Counted from the stretch's first letter, positions 43,646 to 53,507 are shown. The stretch is 61,919 nt of DNA from Cardiobacteriaceae bacterium (GCA_017934275.1 JAGBJT010000023.1:1-61919), one strand, 5' to 3'. Program-made: numbers and translations. The notes: a model not told the origin generated them from the letters alone.

Positions 43646-44998
43646 GTGCATAACCAAGACACAATTGCCGCAATTGCAACTCCCTGTGGAAGTGGTGGAG
43701 TTGCGGTTATTCGGATTAGCGGTAATAAAGCAAAAGATATAGCTAGTAGATTTTCTGGACTTCAAACATTCACTCCAAGATATTGTTATTTTGCAAATTT
43801 CCGTGATGAAAACGCTGAAATTATCGATCAAGGGCTTCTGATTTATTTTGCGGCTCCCAATTCTTTTACGGGTGAGGATACGGTGGAATTGCAGGGGCAC
43901 GGTGGAAGAGGGGTTGCGCAATTGCTTCTGCGGCAGTGTTTTATTTACGGTGCTCGTGCGGCAGAAGGTGGGGAGTTTTCCAAACGGGCATTTTTGAACG
44001 GCAAAATCGATTTGGCGCAGGCGGAGGCGATTGCGGATTTGATAAATGCGGAAACTGCGGCGGCAGTGCGCGCGGCAAACCGTTCTCTGCAAGGTGAGTT
44101 TTCCGTAAAAATTGAACAAATTGCCGCAGAAATTAAGGCTATTCGCGTTTTTATCGAGGCAGTTTTGGATTTTCCCGATGAGGAAATTGGCTATTTGGAA
44201 GAGGGCAAAATCGCGCGCCGTATTTTTGACTTATCCGCTGCAATAACGGACATTATCTCTAACGCCAGACAGGGAAAATTGCTCAATGACGGGATAAAAA
44301 TAGCCTTGATTGGCAAGCCAAATGTCGGTAAATCGAGTTTGCTCAATGCTTTAAGCGGCGATGATTTGGCTATTGTGAGTGCCAAAGCGGGCACGACTCG
44401 CGATATTGTTCGAAGCAAAATTGTGCTTGCGGGAATGCTCGTTGAGATTTTGGATACGGCGGGAATGCGTGCTGATACTCGCGATGAAATTGAAATGGAA
44501 GGAATTAAGCGTTCCCAAAAGGCGGCAAATGATGCGGATTTGCTGTTGGTTGTTTTAGATGCAACTGCAAGCCCAAAAGAAGAAGAGGAATTTTTATCCG
44601 AAATGGTCGAAATAATTCAAGATAAAAAGGATAAAACTATCTTTATTTATAACAAGCAAGATTTATTAACTGATGTAAATACCGTGGAAAATAAAGATAA
44701 ATTATTCATTTCCGCCAAAACAGGTTTTGGATTAAAAGAACTAGAAAATAAAGTTGCGGAATTAGTCGGAAAACAAGATGAAGAAGCGGTTTTTATATCC
44801 CGCGAAAGGCATATTTCGGCATTGCAAAAAACTCTTTCGGAAGTCAAAAATGCCGCTTGCAATTTAGAAAATAATCAGCTTGAATTTACTGCTTCTGATT
44901 TATATCAAGCGCAGAATTTTTTGGCTGAAATTACTGGTAAAGTCTCTACTGATGAACTGTTAGATGAGATATTTTCAGGTTTTTGTATCGGTAAATAA
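43646..44998 (+). CDS. mnmE: tRNA modification GTPase MnmE
   Basis: With MnmG it installs the carboxymethylaminomethyl group on wobble U34 of several tRNAs. The 450-aa protein begins DTIAAIATPCGSGGVAVIRISG, the folate-binding N-terminal domain (GEDTVELQGHGG). The inserted GTPase has G1 GKPNVGKSS, G2 AGTTRD, G3 DTAGMR and G4 NKQD. It ends FCIGK with the redox-active Cys. The start is GTG after GAGAT. lrgA follows 1 base after its stop codon. Confidence 0.96.
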   Translation: MHNQDTIAAIATPCGSGGVAVIRISGNKAKDIASRFSGLQTFTPRYCYFANFRDENAEIIDQGLLIYFAAPNSFTGEDTVELQGHGGRGVAQLLLRQCFIYGARAAEGGEFSKRAFLNGKIDLAQAEAIADLINAETAAAVRAANRSLQGEFSVKIEQIAAEIKAIRVFIEAVLDFPDEEIGYLEEGKIARRIFDLSAAITDIISNARQGKLLNDGIKIALIGKPNVGKSSLLNALSGDDLAIVSAKAGTTRDIVRSKIVLAGMLVEILDTAGMRADTRDEIEMEGIKRSQKAANDADLLLVVLDATASPKEEEEFLSEMVEIIQDKKDKTIFIYNKQDLLTDVNTVENKDKLFISAKTGFGLKELENKVAELVGKQDEEAVFISRERHISALQKTLSEVKNAACNLENNQLEFTASDLYQAQNFLAEITGKVSTDELLDEIFSGFCIGK

Positions 44999-44999
44999 G

Positions 45000-45380
45000 A
45001 TGAACTTTATTATTTCCTGCTTGCTGATTTATTTATCTTTAATTATCGGCAATATATTGAACTCTTTTATTCCGCTACCGAGTAGCATTTTAGGAATGTT
45101 ATTTTTATATTTTTTACTACTGTCGCGCAAAATTCCCGAAAAATATACCGCCCCTGTTTGTGTGTTTTTAATGAAGTATATGGTCTTATTATTTGTGCCT
45201 GTTAGTGTTGGAATAATCGCTTATTGGAATGAAATGAAAACTGCACTCTTGCCGATAAGTATGGCTTGTATTTTGGGCTCTATTATCTTAATTATTACGG
45301 TTGGCTTTATAGTTGAAATCTATGAAAGAAGAATAAATAAAACTAATATTGAAAATAGCACTGTTGAGGTGAAAAAATAA
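45000..45380 (+). CDS. lrgA: CidA/LrgA-family holin-like protein
   Basis: A 126-aa membrane protein with about four spans: ISCLLIYLSLIIGNILNSFIPLPSSILGMLFLYFLLL, then MKYMVLLFVPVSVGII and ISMACILGSIILIITVGFIVEIY. The PLPSSILGML segment is the family signature. LrgA/CidA proteins work with LrgB/CidB in murein hydrolase control and in uptake of small metabolites such as pyruvate. The ATG at 45000 is chosen because it lies just after the mnmE stop. It overlaps lrgB by 1 base. Confidence 0.88.
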   Translation: MNFIISCLLIYLSLIIGNILNSFIPLPSSILGMLFLYFLLLSRKIPEKYTAPVCVFLMKYMVLLFVPVSVGIIAYWNEMKTALLPISMACILGSIILIITVGFIVEIYERRINKTNIENSTVEVKK

Positions 45381-46102
45381 TGTTCTCTGCATATGATTTA
45401 AGTATTTTTAACCGCCATTTATTTTGGGCTATTCCATTAACCGTGCTAGCTTATTTTTTAGCAAGCAAAATATCACTCAAAATAAAAAATCCTTTATTTA
45501 ATACAATGCTGATGACGGTTTTATTTATTGCTTTGTTTTTATTATTATTCCATATTCCATATGATAAATATTTTCAAGGAAATCAATTGATACATCAGTC
45601 TTTGCAATTTGGAATTGTGGCTTTGGCTTTTCCGCTTTATCGGCAAACTCCGAATATTCTAGCTCTTTGGAAAATTATACCTCTTGCTTGTTTTTTAGGT
45701 AGCTTTTTAGCGATGATTTCTGGGGTGTTGATTGTATTTTTATGTGGTGGAGATAAAACAATTGCCGCCAGTGTTTTGGCAAAATCGGTTACAACTCCGA
45801 TCGCATTAGTTTTAACTCGTGAAGTTGGGGGTATTGAGGCTATTGCGGTAGCTTGTGTAGTTATTGTAGGAATATTCGGAGCGGTATTTGGACATTTTAT
45901 TTTGAATATTTGCGGAATTAAGAATAAAAGTGCGCGCGGACTTGCAATTGGTGCAACTTCTCACGCAATTGGCACGGGCAGATGCACAGAAGTTTGTGCA
46001 GAAGAAGCGGCATATTCCTCTCTTGCATTAGTTTTATGCGGTTTCTTTACTGCCATTACCGCATCATTTGTCTTTACTATTATGGCAAAATTTTTATACT
46101 AG
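45380..46102 (+). CDS. lrgB: LrgB/CidB-family membrane protein
   Basis: A 240-aa protein with about seven hydrophobic spans. VLAKSVTTPIALVLTREVGGIEAIAVACVVIVGIFGAVFG and ARGLAIGATSHAIGTGRCTE are the diagnostic LrgB motifs. It is the partner of the preceding LrgA. The overlap TAATG implies coupled translation. The physiological signal cannot be told from the sequence. Confidence 0.92.
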   Translation: MFSAYDLSIFNRHLFWAIPLTVLAYFLASKISLKIKNPLFNTMLMTVLFIALFLLLFHIPYDKYFQGNQLIHQSLQFGIVALAFPLYRQTPNILALWKIIPLACFLGSFLAMISGVLIVFLCGGDKTIAASVLAKSVTTPIALVLTREVGGIEAIAVACVVIVGIFGAVFGHFILNICGIKNKSARGLAIGATSHAIGTGRCTEVCAEEAAYSSLALVLCGFFTAITASFVFTIMAKFLY

Positions 46103-46257
46103 GAGTTGAAAAAAATAATTATCTTTTTGTAAAAATAGCGGCTGAAAATAATACTTTATTCACAATAATAATTAAAATTTACTCAACTATAAAGACTAGA
46201 TAAAACACCCGCAAGTTATGTTTATTGTTACTTTTAATTGATTACGAGGTTTTATCT

Positions 46258-47331
46258 ATGTCTCAAATTCAAACTAATCCGCGTGAATTTTTCAAATCAT
46301 TTGCGCGTAAATACTTTCTTGATGCCTTCACAGGAATGGCATTAGGTCTTTTTGTAACCTTGATTGCGGGCTTGATTTTTAAGCAAATCGGCATTTGGAC
46401 TGGCTTGCAATTTTTTATTTCCATCGGTGCTTTGGCTTCGACTTTAATGGGAGCGGGAATTGGTGCGGGGATTGCGGGTTTCTTAAAAGCTCCCCCTTTG
46501 GTGGTTTTTAGTTGCATTGTTGCTGGTTTTTTAGGAGCGCATTCTTCGGAAGTTGTGGCGAATACGGCGATAAATTATTCCCTTCCTGGAAACCCAGTTG
46601 CTGCTTATTTATGCGCGGTTATCGGTTACCGTCTTGGTGTTTTGGTTGCAGGAAAATCGTCTTTGGATATTTTGTTTATTCCCGCAGCGGTGATGATTGC
46701 TGCTTATGCGACGGCGGCGTTTTTATGTCCCTCGGTGGTGGCAGCGGTAAATGCAATTGGTGCGGCAATTCAGGCGGCGACACAGCTGCAACCGTTTTTG
46801 ATGGGAGTAGTGATTTCGGTTGCGATGGGGCTTTTGCTCACGCTGCCAACGAGTTCCGCGGCGATCGGTATTGCAATTGGTTTAGGGGGAATTGCTGGCG
46901 GTGCGGCTACGGTCGGTTGTGCGGCGCATATGGTTGGTTTCGCGGTGATTTCTTGGCGTGATAACGGTCTAGGCGGTGCGATTGCGCAAGGTTTGGGCAC
47001 GAGTATGCTGCAAATTCCCAATGTTTTGCGCAAGCCGATTTTGTTTTTACCTGTAATCATTGCTTCGGCAATTGTCGGACCTCTTGCGACTTGTGTCTTT
47101 CATTTGCCTTGTGTGCCATCAGGTGCTGGAATGGGAACTTCGGGTTTGGTCGGAGTTTTCGGGATTATCGATGCGGTGAAGGCGGAAAATATTGCAATGT
47201 CTGACAATGAATTATGGTTTGCAATAATTTTGCTGATGTTTGTCTTACCAGCACTTATTTCTTGGGCGGTTGCATTTGTGATGCGGAAAAAATCCCTAAT
47301 CTTGGACGGTGATTTGAAAATATTACGATGA
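46258..47331 (+). CDS. PTS IIC-like membrane protein (PTS_EIIC_2 type)
   Basis: A 357-aa polytopic protein with about ten spans, rich in Gly/Ala (GAGIGAGIAGFLKAPPLVVF, SAAIGIAIGLGGIAGGAATVGCAAHMVGFAVISW, HLPCVPSGAGMGTSGLVGVFG). It matches the PTS_EIIC_2 group, which usually lacks attached IIA and IIB domains and whose substrates are unknown. The ATG at 46258 is preferred (ACGAGG 9 bases upstream, start MSQIQTNPREF). It stands alone, 155 bases after lrgB; ptsHI lie 8 kb away. Confidence 0.8.
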   Translation: MSQIQTNPREFFKSFARKYFLDAFTGMALGLFVTLIAGLIFKQIGIWTGLQFFISIGALASTLMGAGIGAGIAGFLKAPPLVVFSCIVAGFLGAHSSEVVANTAINYSLPGNPVAAYLCAVIGYRLGVLVAGKSSLDILFIPAAVMIAAYATAAFLCPSVVAAVNAIGAAIQAATQLQPFLMGVVISVAMGLLLTLPTSSAAIGIAIGLGGIAGGAATVGCAAHMVGFAVISWRDNGLGGAIAQGLGTSMLQIPNVLRKPILFLPVIIASAIVGPLATCVFHLPCVPSGAGMGTSGLVGVFGIIDAVKAENIAMSDNELWFAIILLMFVLPALISWAVAFVMRKKSLILDGDLKILR

Positions 47332-47336
47332 GGTTA

Positions 47337-47373
47337 TAAAAAACGGCGGAAAAAAACTTCCGCCGTTTTTTTA
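47337..47373. terminator. Bidirectional terminator between the IIC-like gene and tamB
   Basis: AAAAACGGCGGAA and TTCCGCCGTTTTT pair around AAAAAC, with T runs on both strands. Confidence 0.85.
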
Positions 47374-47406
47374 TAAAAAAATCACCCTAACGGATAAACA
47401 AATTCT

Positions 47407-50400
47407 TCACTTTTCAAATTCATAGAGCAGGTCGATTGCGCTACCGTCTTTTTGTGAAGATGAGCCTTCGAGTGAAAGTCGGCTATTTATTTGATAACGG
47501 GCAAGGAATGTAGTTATCGAATTAAAGAAATCGGATTTCATTCCTACATAAATATCTTCTCCGAGATTTTTTCCTGCTTTTAGTCCGCTTACTCCGAGTT
47601 CAAAAACATCTAATCCCGTTTTATTTGCTAAATCGTCGGGGAAAAGTCCGCGTGTGCCGATGCTGGCAGCGGTTTGGAGCAAAGATGTGCTATCCGTTCC
47701 TGCATCGAGTGAATGTCCCGTAAGCAAGTAAGACAGAATTGAGGCATCGGGCATTGGCGGTTCAGAAGTGAGTTCAAGTTTCATATTTTTAACCGTGCCT
47801 GAAACTTTTGCCCCCGCTGAAATATCGCCGATTTCGCGCAGAGCCAGAATATCCAAGCTAGGGTTGGCGATATTTCCCGAGAAAGTCGCGCTACCGCGTT
47901 TAATTTGCAACTCTTGCCCGTAAATTTCATAAGTACCGTTCGCGACTTCAATCCGCCCGTTACCGAAGAGTTGTGAATTACGCAGCAAAATATTTAGCGC
48001 ACCGACAAGGCGGATATTCATATCGGAATTTTTGAAAAACACCTTGTTACCGAGCGTGATTTTTATCCGCATTTTGGTTGAGTTATTTGCGCTACTTGCG
48101 ACATTTTCCGCCGTATTTTTGCTAGCAGTTTTCGCATTTGCCGTATCGGATTTGCGTTTAATCACCACATCTTCGGATTTACTCACACTGCCGCGCATAT
48201 CAGGAATAGAAATTGCCGCTTCTGGAATATGCACTTCGCCGTTGATATCGACCCCGTTTTCGGGATTGATTTTGATGGCGAATTTAGGGCTCGCCGTAAC
48301 TTTCATCGTTTTGGAATTAGCAAGCTGCATTTTTTCGCCGTTCAAATTGAGATTTAGCACTAGCGGAATAAGTTGCAGATTTCCTGTTGCTTTGAGTGCG
48401 CCTTTGGGAGTGCCGATATTGCCGTTAATGCCGAATGTGCCATCGTTACGGCTTTGCACATTCAGGCGAATATCGCGTAGGTCGGTTGCGTATTCAGGAA
48501 TTACGACTTTGCCGTTGGCAAGCGTGATATCACCGCCGATATTTGGTTTAGAAAGAGCACCAGCAGCCCGTAATTTGCCGTTAATTTTTCCTTGTAAAAC
48601 CGATATTTGCGGCACGAAATATTTGAATTTACCGATATCTTTGAGTTCAAAATCGGCTTTTGCGTCCAGTGTGTTTTTGCTTAAATTTATGCCTGCAAGC
48701 GCGGAAAGAATGCCAGCATCGCCGAGGTCGAGATTAAGACGGTTTTGCAATTCGCTACCGCGGGCGCGAGTTTCCAGCAAGGCTTGTTTGATATTGAGCA
48801 CGAGCGGCGGTTTGCCAGCAATCGGAATAACGATTTTTCCAGGCTGCAAACGCAAATCACCACCGCCTGCGATTGTGCCTTTTTCGTCGATTTTGATTTC
48901 GGCTTTGCCTGACATTGCGGTTTCGACGCGCATATTTTTCGGTAAAAACGCGGCAAATGACTGCGGCACAACTTTTTCGATATTTGCTTTCAGCGTGAGC
49001 ACATTGTTTTTTGTTAAATCGAGGCAGAGATTTGAGTGTTTATCTGTTAGACAAAAGTTTGACAATGAAATATTTTTATCGGTAATTTTTACTGGCGAAC
49101 TACCGCGAAGTTTGAGTTCATTGTCCAGAGCACGCAAAGAAAAATTGCCGATATTTCCAGTCCAATTCGGTAAAGTGGAAAATCCCCCTTGTGCGGAAAT
49201 ATCGGTATTTATTTCGCCCCCGTTGGTGTTAATTTTTATACTGTGGTTCTTAAAAGTTCCAGCTGTTATGAGTTTTATTTCCTGCCATTTTTTACCGCTA
49301 GCGGAAATATTTTCGGCAATAATCTGATTATTAAAATTGCTATTTCCCGATAATGCACTATCAAGTTTTACCGTTATGCGGTCAATTGCATTGTCAAAAA
49401 TTTTCAAATTGCGAATTGACAAATCAGATTTAATATTCGGATTAGTCATTTTTCCTTTGGCGGAAATATTGCCTTTTACGCTACCTTTTAACGGTCGGTA
49501 AAACAAAGATAAATCTTCGATTGAACTTTTTGCTTCGATATCAAGTTCGCCAGTATCTTTAATTTTTCCCTTTGCATTCAATGAGTTAGCACTTCCAAGT
49601 TGCAAGGCAAGAGCTTTAATATCAACATTTGCACCGTCAATTGCAGTTTCACCTTTAAGCGATAATTTCTGTCCCTGCCAATTACCATCTATTTGCTTAA
49701 TTACGGCGGTGATTTCAGGTTTATTATTTACTATCTTACCGTTATTTTCTGCCACTATTGTGCTTATTTTTGCAGGAAAACCGACTAGGCGAGATAGATC
49801 TAAATTTCCCCCTGTTATATCTGTTTTCCATTCGATATTAGGATTAAATTTAGCTTGACCGTCAATTTTTGCTTGTCCGCCAAAACCTTTCACTATCAAG
49901 CTTAATTTTTTCACCTCTTCGGTGTTTGCAAGCACATCAGCATCGAGATTAAATTTTTCTTTTTGCCAAATTGCATTTGTGTTGATTTTTGCGGCTAATT
50001 CTTCGATTGTTCCCTGCGCGGTAATTTTTCCCTCTGGCAGTTCAACGATATTGTCGATTTTGAAGTTATTCCAAGCGATTTCACCGTTTAACTTCGGCGA
50101 AGTCAAATTGCCAGCAAGATTGATGTTGCCGAGAACTTTGCCGTGCAGCATTGGGACGATTTTGTGTAAATTTTGGGCATCAATATCAACTTTGAGCGCG
50201 GAAGATGATTGATTTTCCAGCGAAAATTTACCGTCCGCGACGAGTTTATTTCCCGCAATCTCGAGATTGACTTTTTCCGCTTGTATGTTTTTGTCATTCA
50301 GATGTATTTTTCCGTCAGCGTTTAAGAGCAGGTGTTGCCATTTGCCTTTAATTTGTTCGAGCGCGAGATTGATGTTTATTTTGTCCGTGATTTCGCCCGT

Positions 50401-51570
50401 AGAGCTGAATTTACCGTTCAATTGAAAATCTTTGAGTGCGGGAATTTTCTTGGCGTATTTATTTCCGTCTAATTTTTCCGCTGCCAAATTTGCTTGCCAA
50501 GCGAGGAGCTTTTCTTTTAATTGCACTTGACCGTCGGCGGTGATTTTTCCGCCTAAGGTGTTGATATCAAGCTTGATATCGCGGATTTCATCGAGAGTGA
50601 TTTCGGCGTTGAGCAGGGCTTTAATTTCAGGAATTTGCTTACCAGATATTTCGGCTGATAAAGCGGCAGCAATTGCGTTTAGCTTGCCTTTTAAGCTGAT
50701 ATTCGCGGCGGGGACGGTAATTTCATCGTGCAATATGCTCGTTTTACCGACATCAAGCGATAAATCAAGGCTTTGATTTTTATTGTCGATATTTCCCGCC
50801 AAAGTGATGATGCTCGCGGCAAAATCGCCGTTAGTTTTGATTTGAATTTCAGGATTGAGCAAAGTTCCGTTTGCCGTAATTTCAGCATTTTGAATTTGCG
50901 GTTTTTCGCCGATGAGCTTTACCGTTGATTTACCTTGAATTTCGAGCGGATATTCACCCGTTAGTTCAGTTTTGGCGGCAAGTGCAGCCGTGATATTTCC
51001 AGTGCTTTCATTGCCAGATAAAAGATAAATATTTGTATCTGTTTGTAATGCAATATTGCTTTGGTTAACGACGGCAGAACCCGTGAAATTTTCGATATTC
51101 AAAATTCCATCGATTTTGAAATTATTTATTTCTAAATTTTTGGCACTGATTGCAAGCGGAATATTGATTTCAGGAAGTTTTTGCGGCAGTTGCGGATAAG
51201 CTGATTTTTTTTCTTCTTTTTTTTCAGTAGATGACGGAAGAGTTAAAAGAGAATTTTCGACTTTTAATTGATTGATATTGATTTTTTTTGACAGAAGTGC
51301 GGTAGAACTTAAATCCAGAATGATGTTTTCGGCGGAGAAAATTTCTTCTTGTTTCATAGAAATTTTCAAATTTTTCCAAGAATTTTTTCCGAGAATTTTT
51401 CCTTCGATTTTGTCGGCTTGAATTACAACGGGAGAGAACTTATTCGCGATTTTTGGTAAAGCTCGTAAGCCACTTTCGGTATTCAAAATCCAATAAAGCA
51501 AAATTAGCAGGCTTACAACTAAAAAAATAATGGTGAATAAGCCGAATTTAATATTTTTTTTGTAATTCAT
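47407..51570 (-). CDS. tamB: TamB, AsmA-like inner-membrane bridge protein
   Basis: TamB spans the periplasm and helps lipid transport and outer-membrane protein assembly. The 1387-aa product has one N-terminal span (FTIIFLVVSLLILLYWIL), then a very long repetitive beta-rich region with recurring short strands such as GNIDNKNQSLDLSLDVG and GNLTSPKLNGEIAW, the taco-like groove of this family. The C-terminal DUF490 domain (from about 1130) ends ASIGTRGLFPDDLANKTGLDVFELG ... LYEFEK, with the terminal Phe expected for assembly. The ATG at 51570 is likelier than the TTG at 51582. Its usual partner tamA is not next to it. Confidence 0.92.
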   Translation of the reverse strand: MNYKKNIKFGLFTIIFLVVSLLILLYWILNTESGLRALPKIANKFSPVVIQADKIEGKILGKNSWKNLKISMKQEEIFSAENIILDLSSTALLSKKININQLKVENSLLTLPSSTEKKEEKKSAYPQLPQKLPEINIPLAISAKNLEINNFKIDGILNIENFTGSAVVNQSNIALQTDTNIYLLSGNESTGNITAALAAKTELTGEYPLEIQGKSTVKLIGEKPQIQNAEITANGTLLNPEIQIKTNGDFAASIITLAGNIDNKNQSLDLSLDVGKTSILHDEITVPAANISLKGKLNAIAAALSAEISGKQIPEIKALLNAEITLDEIRDIKLDINTLGGKITADGQVQLKEKLLAWQANLAAEKLDGNKYAKKIPALKDFQLNGKFSSTGEITDKININLALEQIKGKWQHLLLNADGKIHLNDKNIQAEKVNLEIAGNKLVADGKFSLENQSSSALKVDIDAQNLHKIVPMLHGKVLGNINLAGNLTSPKLNGEIAWNNFKIDNIVELPEGKITAQGTIEELAAKINTNAIWQKEKFNLDADVLANTEEVKKLSLIVKGFGGQAKIDGQAKFNPNIEWKTDITGGNLDLSRLVGFPAKISTIVAENNGKIVNNKPEITAVIKQIDGNWQGQKLSLKGETAIDGANVDIKALALQLGSANSLNAKGKIKDTGELDIEAKSSIEDLSLFYRPLKGSVKGNISAKGKMTNPNIKSDLSIRNLKIFDNAIDRITVKLDSALSGNSNFNNQIIAENISASGKKWQEIKLITAGTFKNHSIKINTNGGEINTDISAQGGFSTLPNWTGNIGNFSLRALDNELKLRGSSPVKITDKNISLSNFCLTDKHSNLCLDLTKNNVLTLKANIEKVVPQSFAAFLPKNMRVETAMSGKAEIKIDEKGTIAGGGDLRLQPGKIVIPIAGKPPLVLNIKQALLETRARGSELQNRLNLDLGDAGILSALAGINLSKNTLDAKADFELKDIGKFKYFVPQISVLQGKINGKLRAAGALSKPNIGGDITLANGKVVIPEYATDLRDIRLNVQSRNDGTFGINGNIGTPKGALKATGNLQLIPLVLNLNLNGEKMQLANSKTMKVTASPKFAIKINPENGVDINGEVHIPEAAISIPDMRGSVSKSEDVVIKRKSDTANAKTASKNTAENVASSANNSTKMRIKITLGNKVFFKNSDMNIRLVGALNILLRNSQLFGNGRIEVANGTYEIYGQELQIKRGSATFSGNIANPSLDILALREIGDISAGAKVSGTVKNMKLELTSEPPMPDASILSYLLTGHSLDAGTDSTSLLQTAASIGTRGLFPDDLANKTGLDVFELGVSGLKAGKNLGEDIYVGMKSDFFNSITTFLARYQINSRLSLEGSSSQKDGSAIDLLYEFEK

Positions 51571-51705
51571 TGCGCTCGCCAAAAGGTAAAAAAAGACAAG
51601 CGCGGAATTATCGAAAATTAGATATTGAAGTCAAACCGCATCAATCAAAATAATTAGGCTTATTAGACAAGCGAATTTTCAATATTTTTATAAATAAGGA
51701 TTTAT

Positions 51706-52065
51706 ATGAACACAGAAATTGCAACTGAACTCAACCAAGCTTTGCTCAAATTGGTGGAAAACACACTCGCGGAAATTAAGGCGGTGAATGTGCAAAGCAT
51801 TTCACTTGCGGGAAAGGCGGATTTTGCCGATTACATCGTTGTCGCATCGGGAACTTCCGACCGACATTTGCACGCGATGGCGGATAAAGTCGTCGAAGAA
51901 GCAAAAAAAGCAGGATTTCGACCGCTCGGCGTTGAAGGCGAAGATAGCCGTGATTGGGTTTTAGTCGATTTAGGCGATGTTATCGTGCATTTGATGCGAC
52001 CTGAAATCCGCGAACTCTACGGTTTAGAAAAACTCTGGTCGCTTACTCCAAGTCGCGGCGTTTGA
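51706..52065 (+). CDS. rsfS: Ribosomal silencing factor RsfS
   Basis: Binds ribosomal protein uL14 and blocks subunit joining during starvation. The 119-aa protein shows ADFADYIVVASGTSDRHLHAMADKV (about 44-68) and GEDSRDWVLVDLGDVIVHLM, the family signature, and ends YGLEKLW. Divergent from tamB; co-directional with the next two genes, which follow closely. Confidence 0.96.
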   Translation: MNTEIATELNQALLKLVENTLAEIKAVNVQSISLAGKADFADYIVVASGTSDRHLHAMADKVVEEAKKAGFRPLGVEGEDSRDWVLVDLGDVIVHLMRPEIRELYGLEKLWSLTPSRGV

Positions 52066-52067
52066 TT

Positions 52068-52529
52068 ATGAAAAAAGAAAAAACGCTTCTGTTTTTATTT
52101 GCTAGCTGGTCGCTGATTTTGATTTTTTTTGCGGTAATTTTTTTATTTCTGCTTGCTAAAAATGCGCCGCCAAAGTTGCCGTTTCCGAAAAATTTCGAAC
52201 GGGCGGAAGTTATTTTTATCCGTGATGGCGAGCAGAAAATTCGTTTTAATTTCAAAAATTCCGCTTGGCAGAGTGAAGACGGTAAAAAGCAGGAAAAATT
52301 CTCCGTTCTGCTCGGCGTGTTGGCTAAATCCTGCTATGAAAAATATCCGCGCTCCGAAATAAAAATAAATCCGCTTGATGAAGATTTAATCCTGATTTTT
52401 AACGGCGGGGAAAAATGGTTTTTCGGAGCGCATAACGCGGTGAAACAAAGACATTTTCTGCGTGTCGGAGAGAGCGTTTATTCCTGCAATGAACAAGTTA
52501 AACCGCGATTTGAACAGCTTTTCAAGTAA
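52068..52529 (+). CDS. Membrane-anchored protein of unknown function (153 aa)
   Basis: A single N-terminal span (LLFLFASWSLILIFFAVIFLFLLA, about 6-29) anchors a periplasmic domain with WQSEDGKKQEKF, GGEKWFFGAHNAVKQRHFLRVGESVYSC and a C-terminal RFEQLFK. The late part recalls DUF4340-type domains (a small ligand-sensing or lipid-related fold), which is only an impression. It sits between rsfS (overlap region TGATT ATG) and mutM (6 bases apart), so probably one transcript. Confidence 0.6.
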   Translation: MKKEKTLLFLFASWSLILIFFAVIFLFLLAKNAPPKLPFPKNFERAEVIFIRDGEQKIRFNFKNSAWQSEDGKKQEKFSVLLGVLAKSCYEKYPRSEIKINPLDEDLILIFNGGEKWFFGAHNAVKQRHFLRVGESVYSCNEQVKPRFEQLFK

Positions 52530-52535
52530 ATAAAA

Positions 52536-53345
52536 ATGCCAGAACTACCCGAAGTTGAAACCGTCTGCCGTGCGATTTCGCCGCGACTTATCGGTAAAAA
52601 AATAAAGTCCGTTGTCATTCGTGCTGAAAAACTTCGCCGTCCGTTAGATAAAAATCTCCACGAAATTGAAGCTAGAACGGTTAAAAATATCAGCCGCCGT
52701 GCGAAATATCTCATTTTTAATTTCGATGAAATCAATCTGCTTATTCATCTCGGAATGAGCGGAATTCTGCGCATTTGCCGTGAAAACGACGAAATTATCC
52801 GCCACGACCATCTTTCGATAATCACCGAAGACGGTGCGGATTTGCGCTTAAACGACCCGAGACGCTTCGGATTGGCAATGATTTATCCCGTAAATAATCC
52901 GCCTGAATTTCTGATAAATCTCGGTGTAGAGCCGCTTTCAGAAGAATTTGACGGTAAATATTTATTTGAAATCTGCAAAACCAAAAGCGCAAAAATCAAA
53001 CAAGTTCTGATGGAACAAAAAAATGTCGTCGGTGTCGGGAATATCTACGCTTGCGAGGCACTCTTTCAAGCGGAAATTTCACCCGTTCGCAGCGCAAAAA
53101 CATTAACTAAAACCGAATGCGAAAAATTAGTCGCGGCGGTGAAAGATAGATTAGAAGCGGGAATTCAAGCTGGCGGCACAACCTTGCGCGATTTTTTTCA
53201 CCCCGACGGCAAACCTGGCTATTTCAGTCAAAAACTTGCGGTATACGGCAAAGTTGCTGAAAAATGCCCGCGTTGCGGCGGAAAAATAGAGAACGAAAAG
53301 ATTTCAGGAAGAAGTAGCTTTTTTTGCCCGAAATGTCAGAAATAG
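52536..53345 (+). CDS. mutM: Formamidopyrimidine-DNA glycosylase (MutM/Fpg)
   Basis: Removes 8-oxoguanine and other oxidised purines and cuts the abasic strand. The catalytic N-terminus is PELPEVETVCRAI (Pro2 nucleophile after Met removal, Glu3). HLGMSG, DPRRFG, VVGVGNIYACEALF and AGGTTLRDF follow. The zinc finger CPRCGG ... SSFFCPKC closes the protein. 269 aa, full length. Confidence 0.97.
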   Translation: MPELPEVETVCRAISPRLIGKKIKSVVIRAEKLRRPLDKNLHEIEARTVKNISRRAKYLIFNFDEINLLIHLGMSGILRICRENDEIIRHDHLSIITEDGADLRLNDPRRFGLAMIYPVNNPPEFLINLGVEPLSEEFDGKYLFEICKTKSAKIKQVLMEQKNVVGVGNIYACEALFQAEISPVRSAKTLTKTECEKLVAAVKDRLEAGIQAGGTTLRDFFHPDGKPGYFSQKLAVYGKVAEKCPRCGGKIENEKISGRSSFFCPKCQK

Positions 53346-53384
53346 GGCGGTGAAAAATAACCGTAATGGGAAATTGGAGTAGAT

Positions 53385-53409
53385 ATAAAAAAACCGCCTT
53401 GCGGCGGTT
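53385..53409 (-). terminator. Terminator downstream of tRNA-Ser (and opposite, of mutM)
   Basis: AACCGCC TTGC GGCGGTT; on the minus strand the stem is followed by TTTTTTTATATC, fitting the tRNA gene. It also lies 45 bases after the mutM stop. Confidence 0.8.
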
Positions 53410-53415
53410 ATGTTC

Positions 53416-53507
53416 TGGCGGAGAGGAAGAGATTCGAACTCTCGATAGGGGATAAACCCTATACTCCCTTAGCAGGGGAGCGCCTTCAGCCACTCGGCCA
53501 CCTCTCC
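53416..53507 (-). tRNA. serT-like: tRNA-Ser(GCU)
   Basis: The minus strand folds into a class II tRNA: acceptor GGAGAGG pairing with CCTCTCC, D arm GGCCGAGTGGCTGAAGGC, anticodon stem-loop CTCCCCTGCTAAGGGAG with anticodon GCU, a long variable arm (TATAGGGTTTATCCCCTA), and T arm GAGAGTTCGAATCTC. The CCA end is encoded. It reads AGC/AGU serine codons. Confidence 0.95.

Noticed and set aside
48032-49327. 431-codon open frame on the plus strand
   Set aside because: It is antisense to the well-supported tamB, its protein is Ser/Pro/Leu-rich without family motifs, and it has no ribosome binding site. A shadow of the tamB codon bias.
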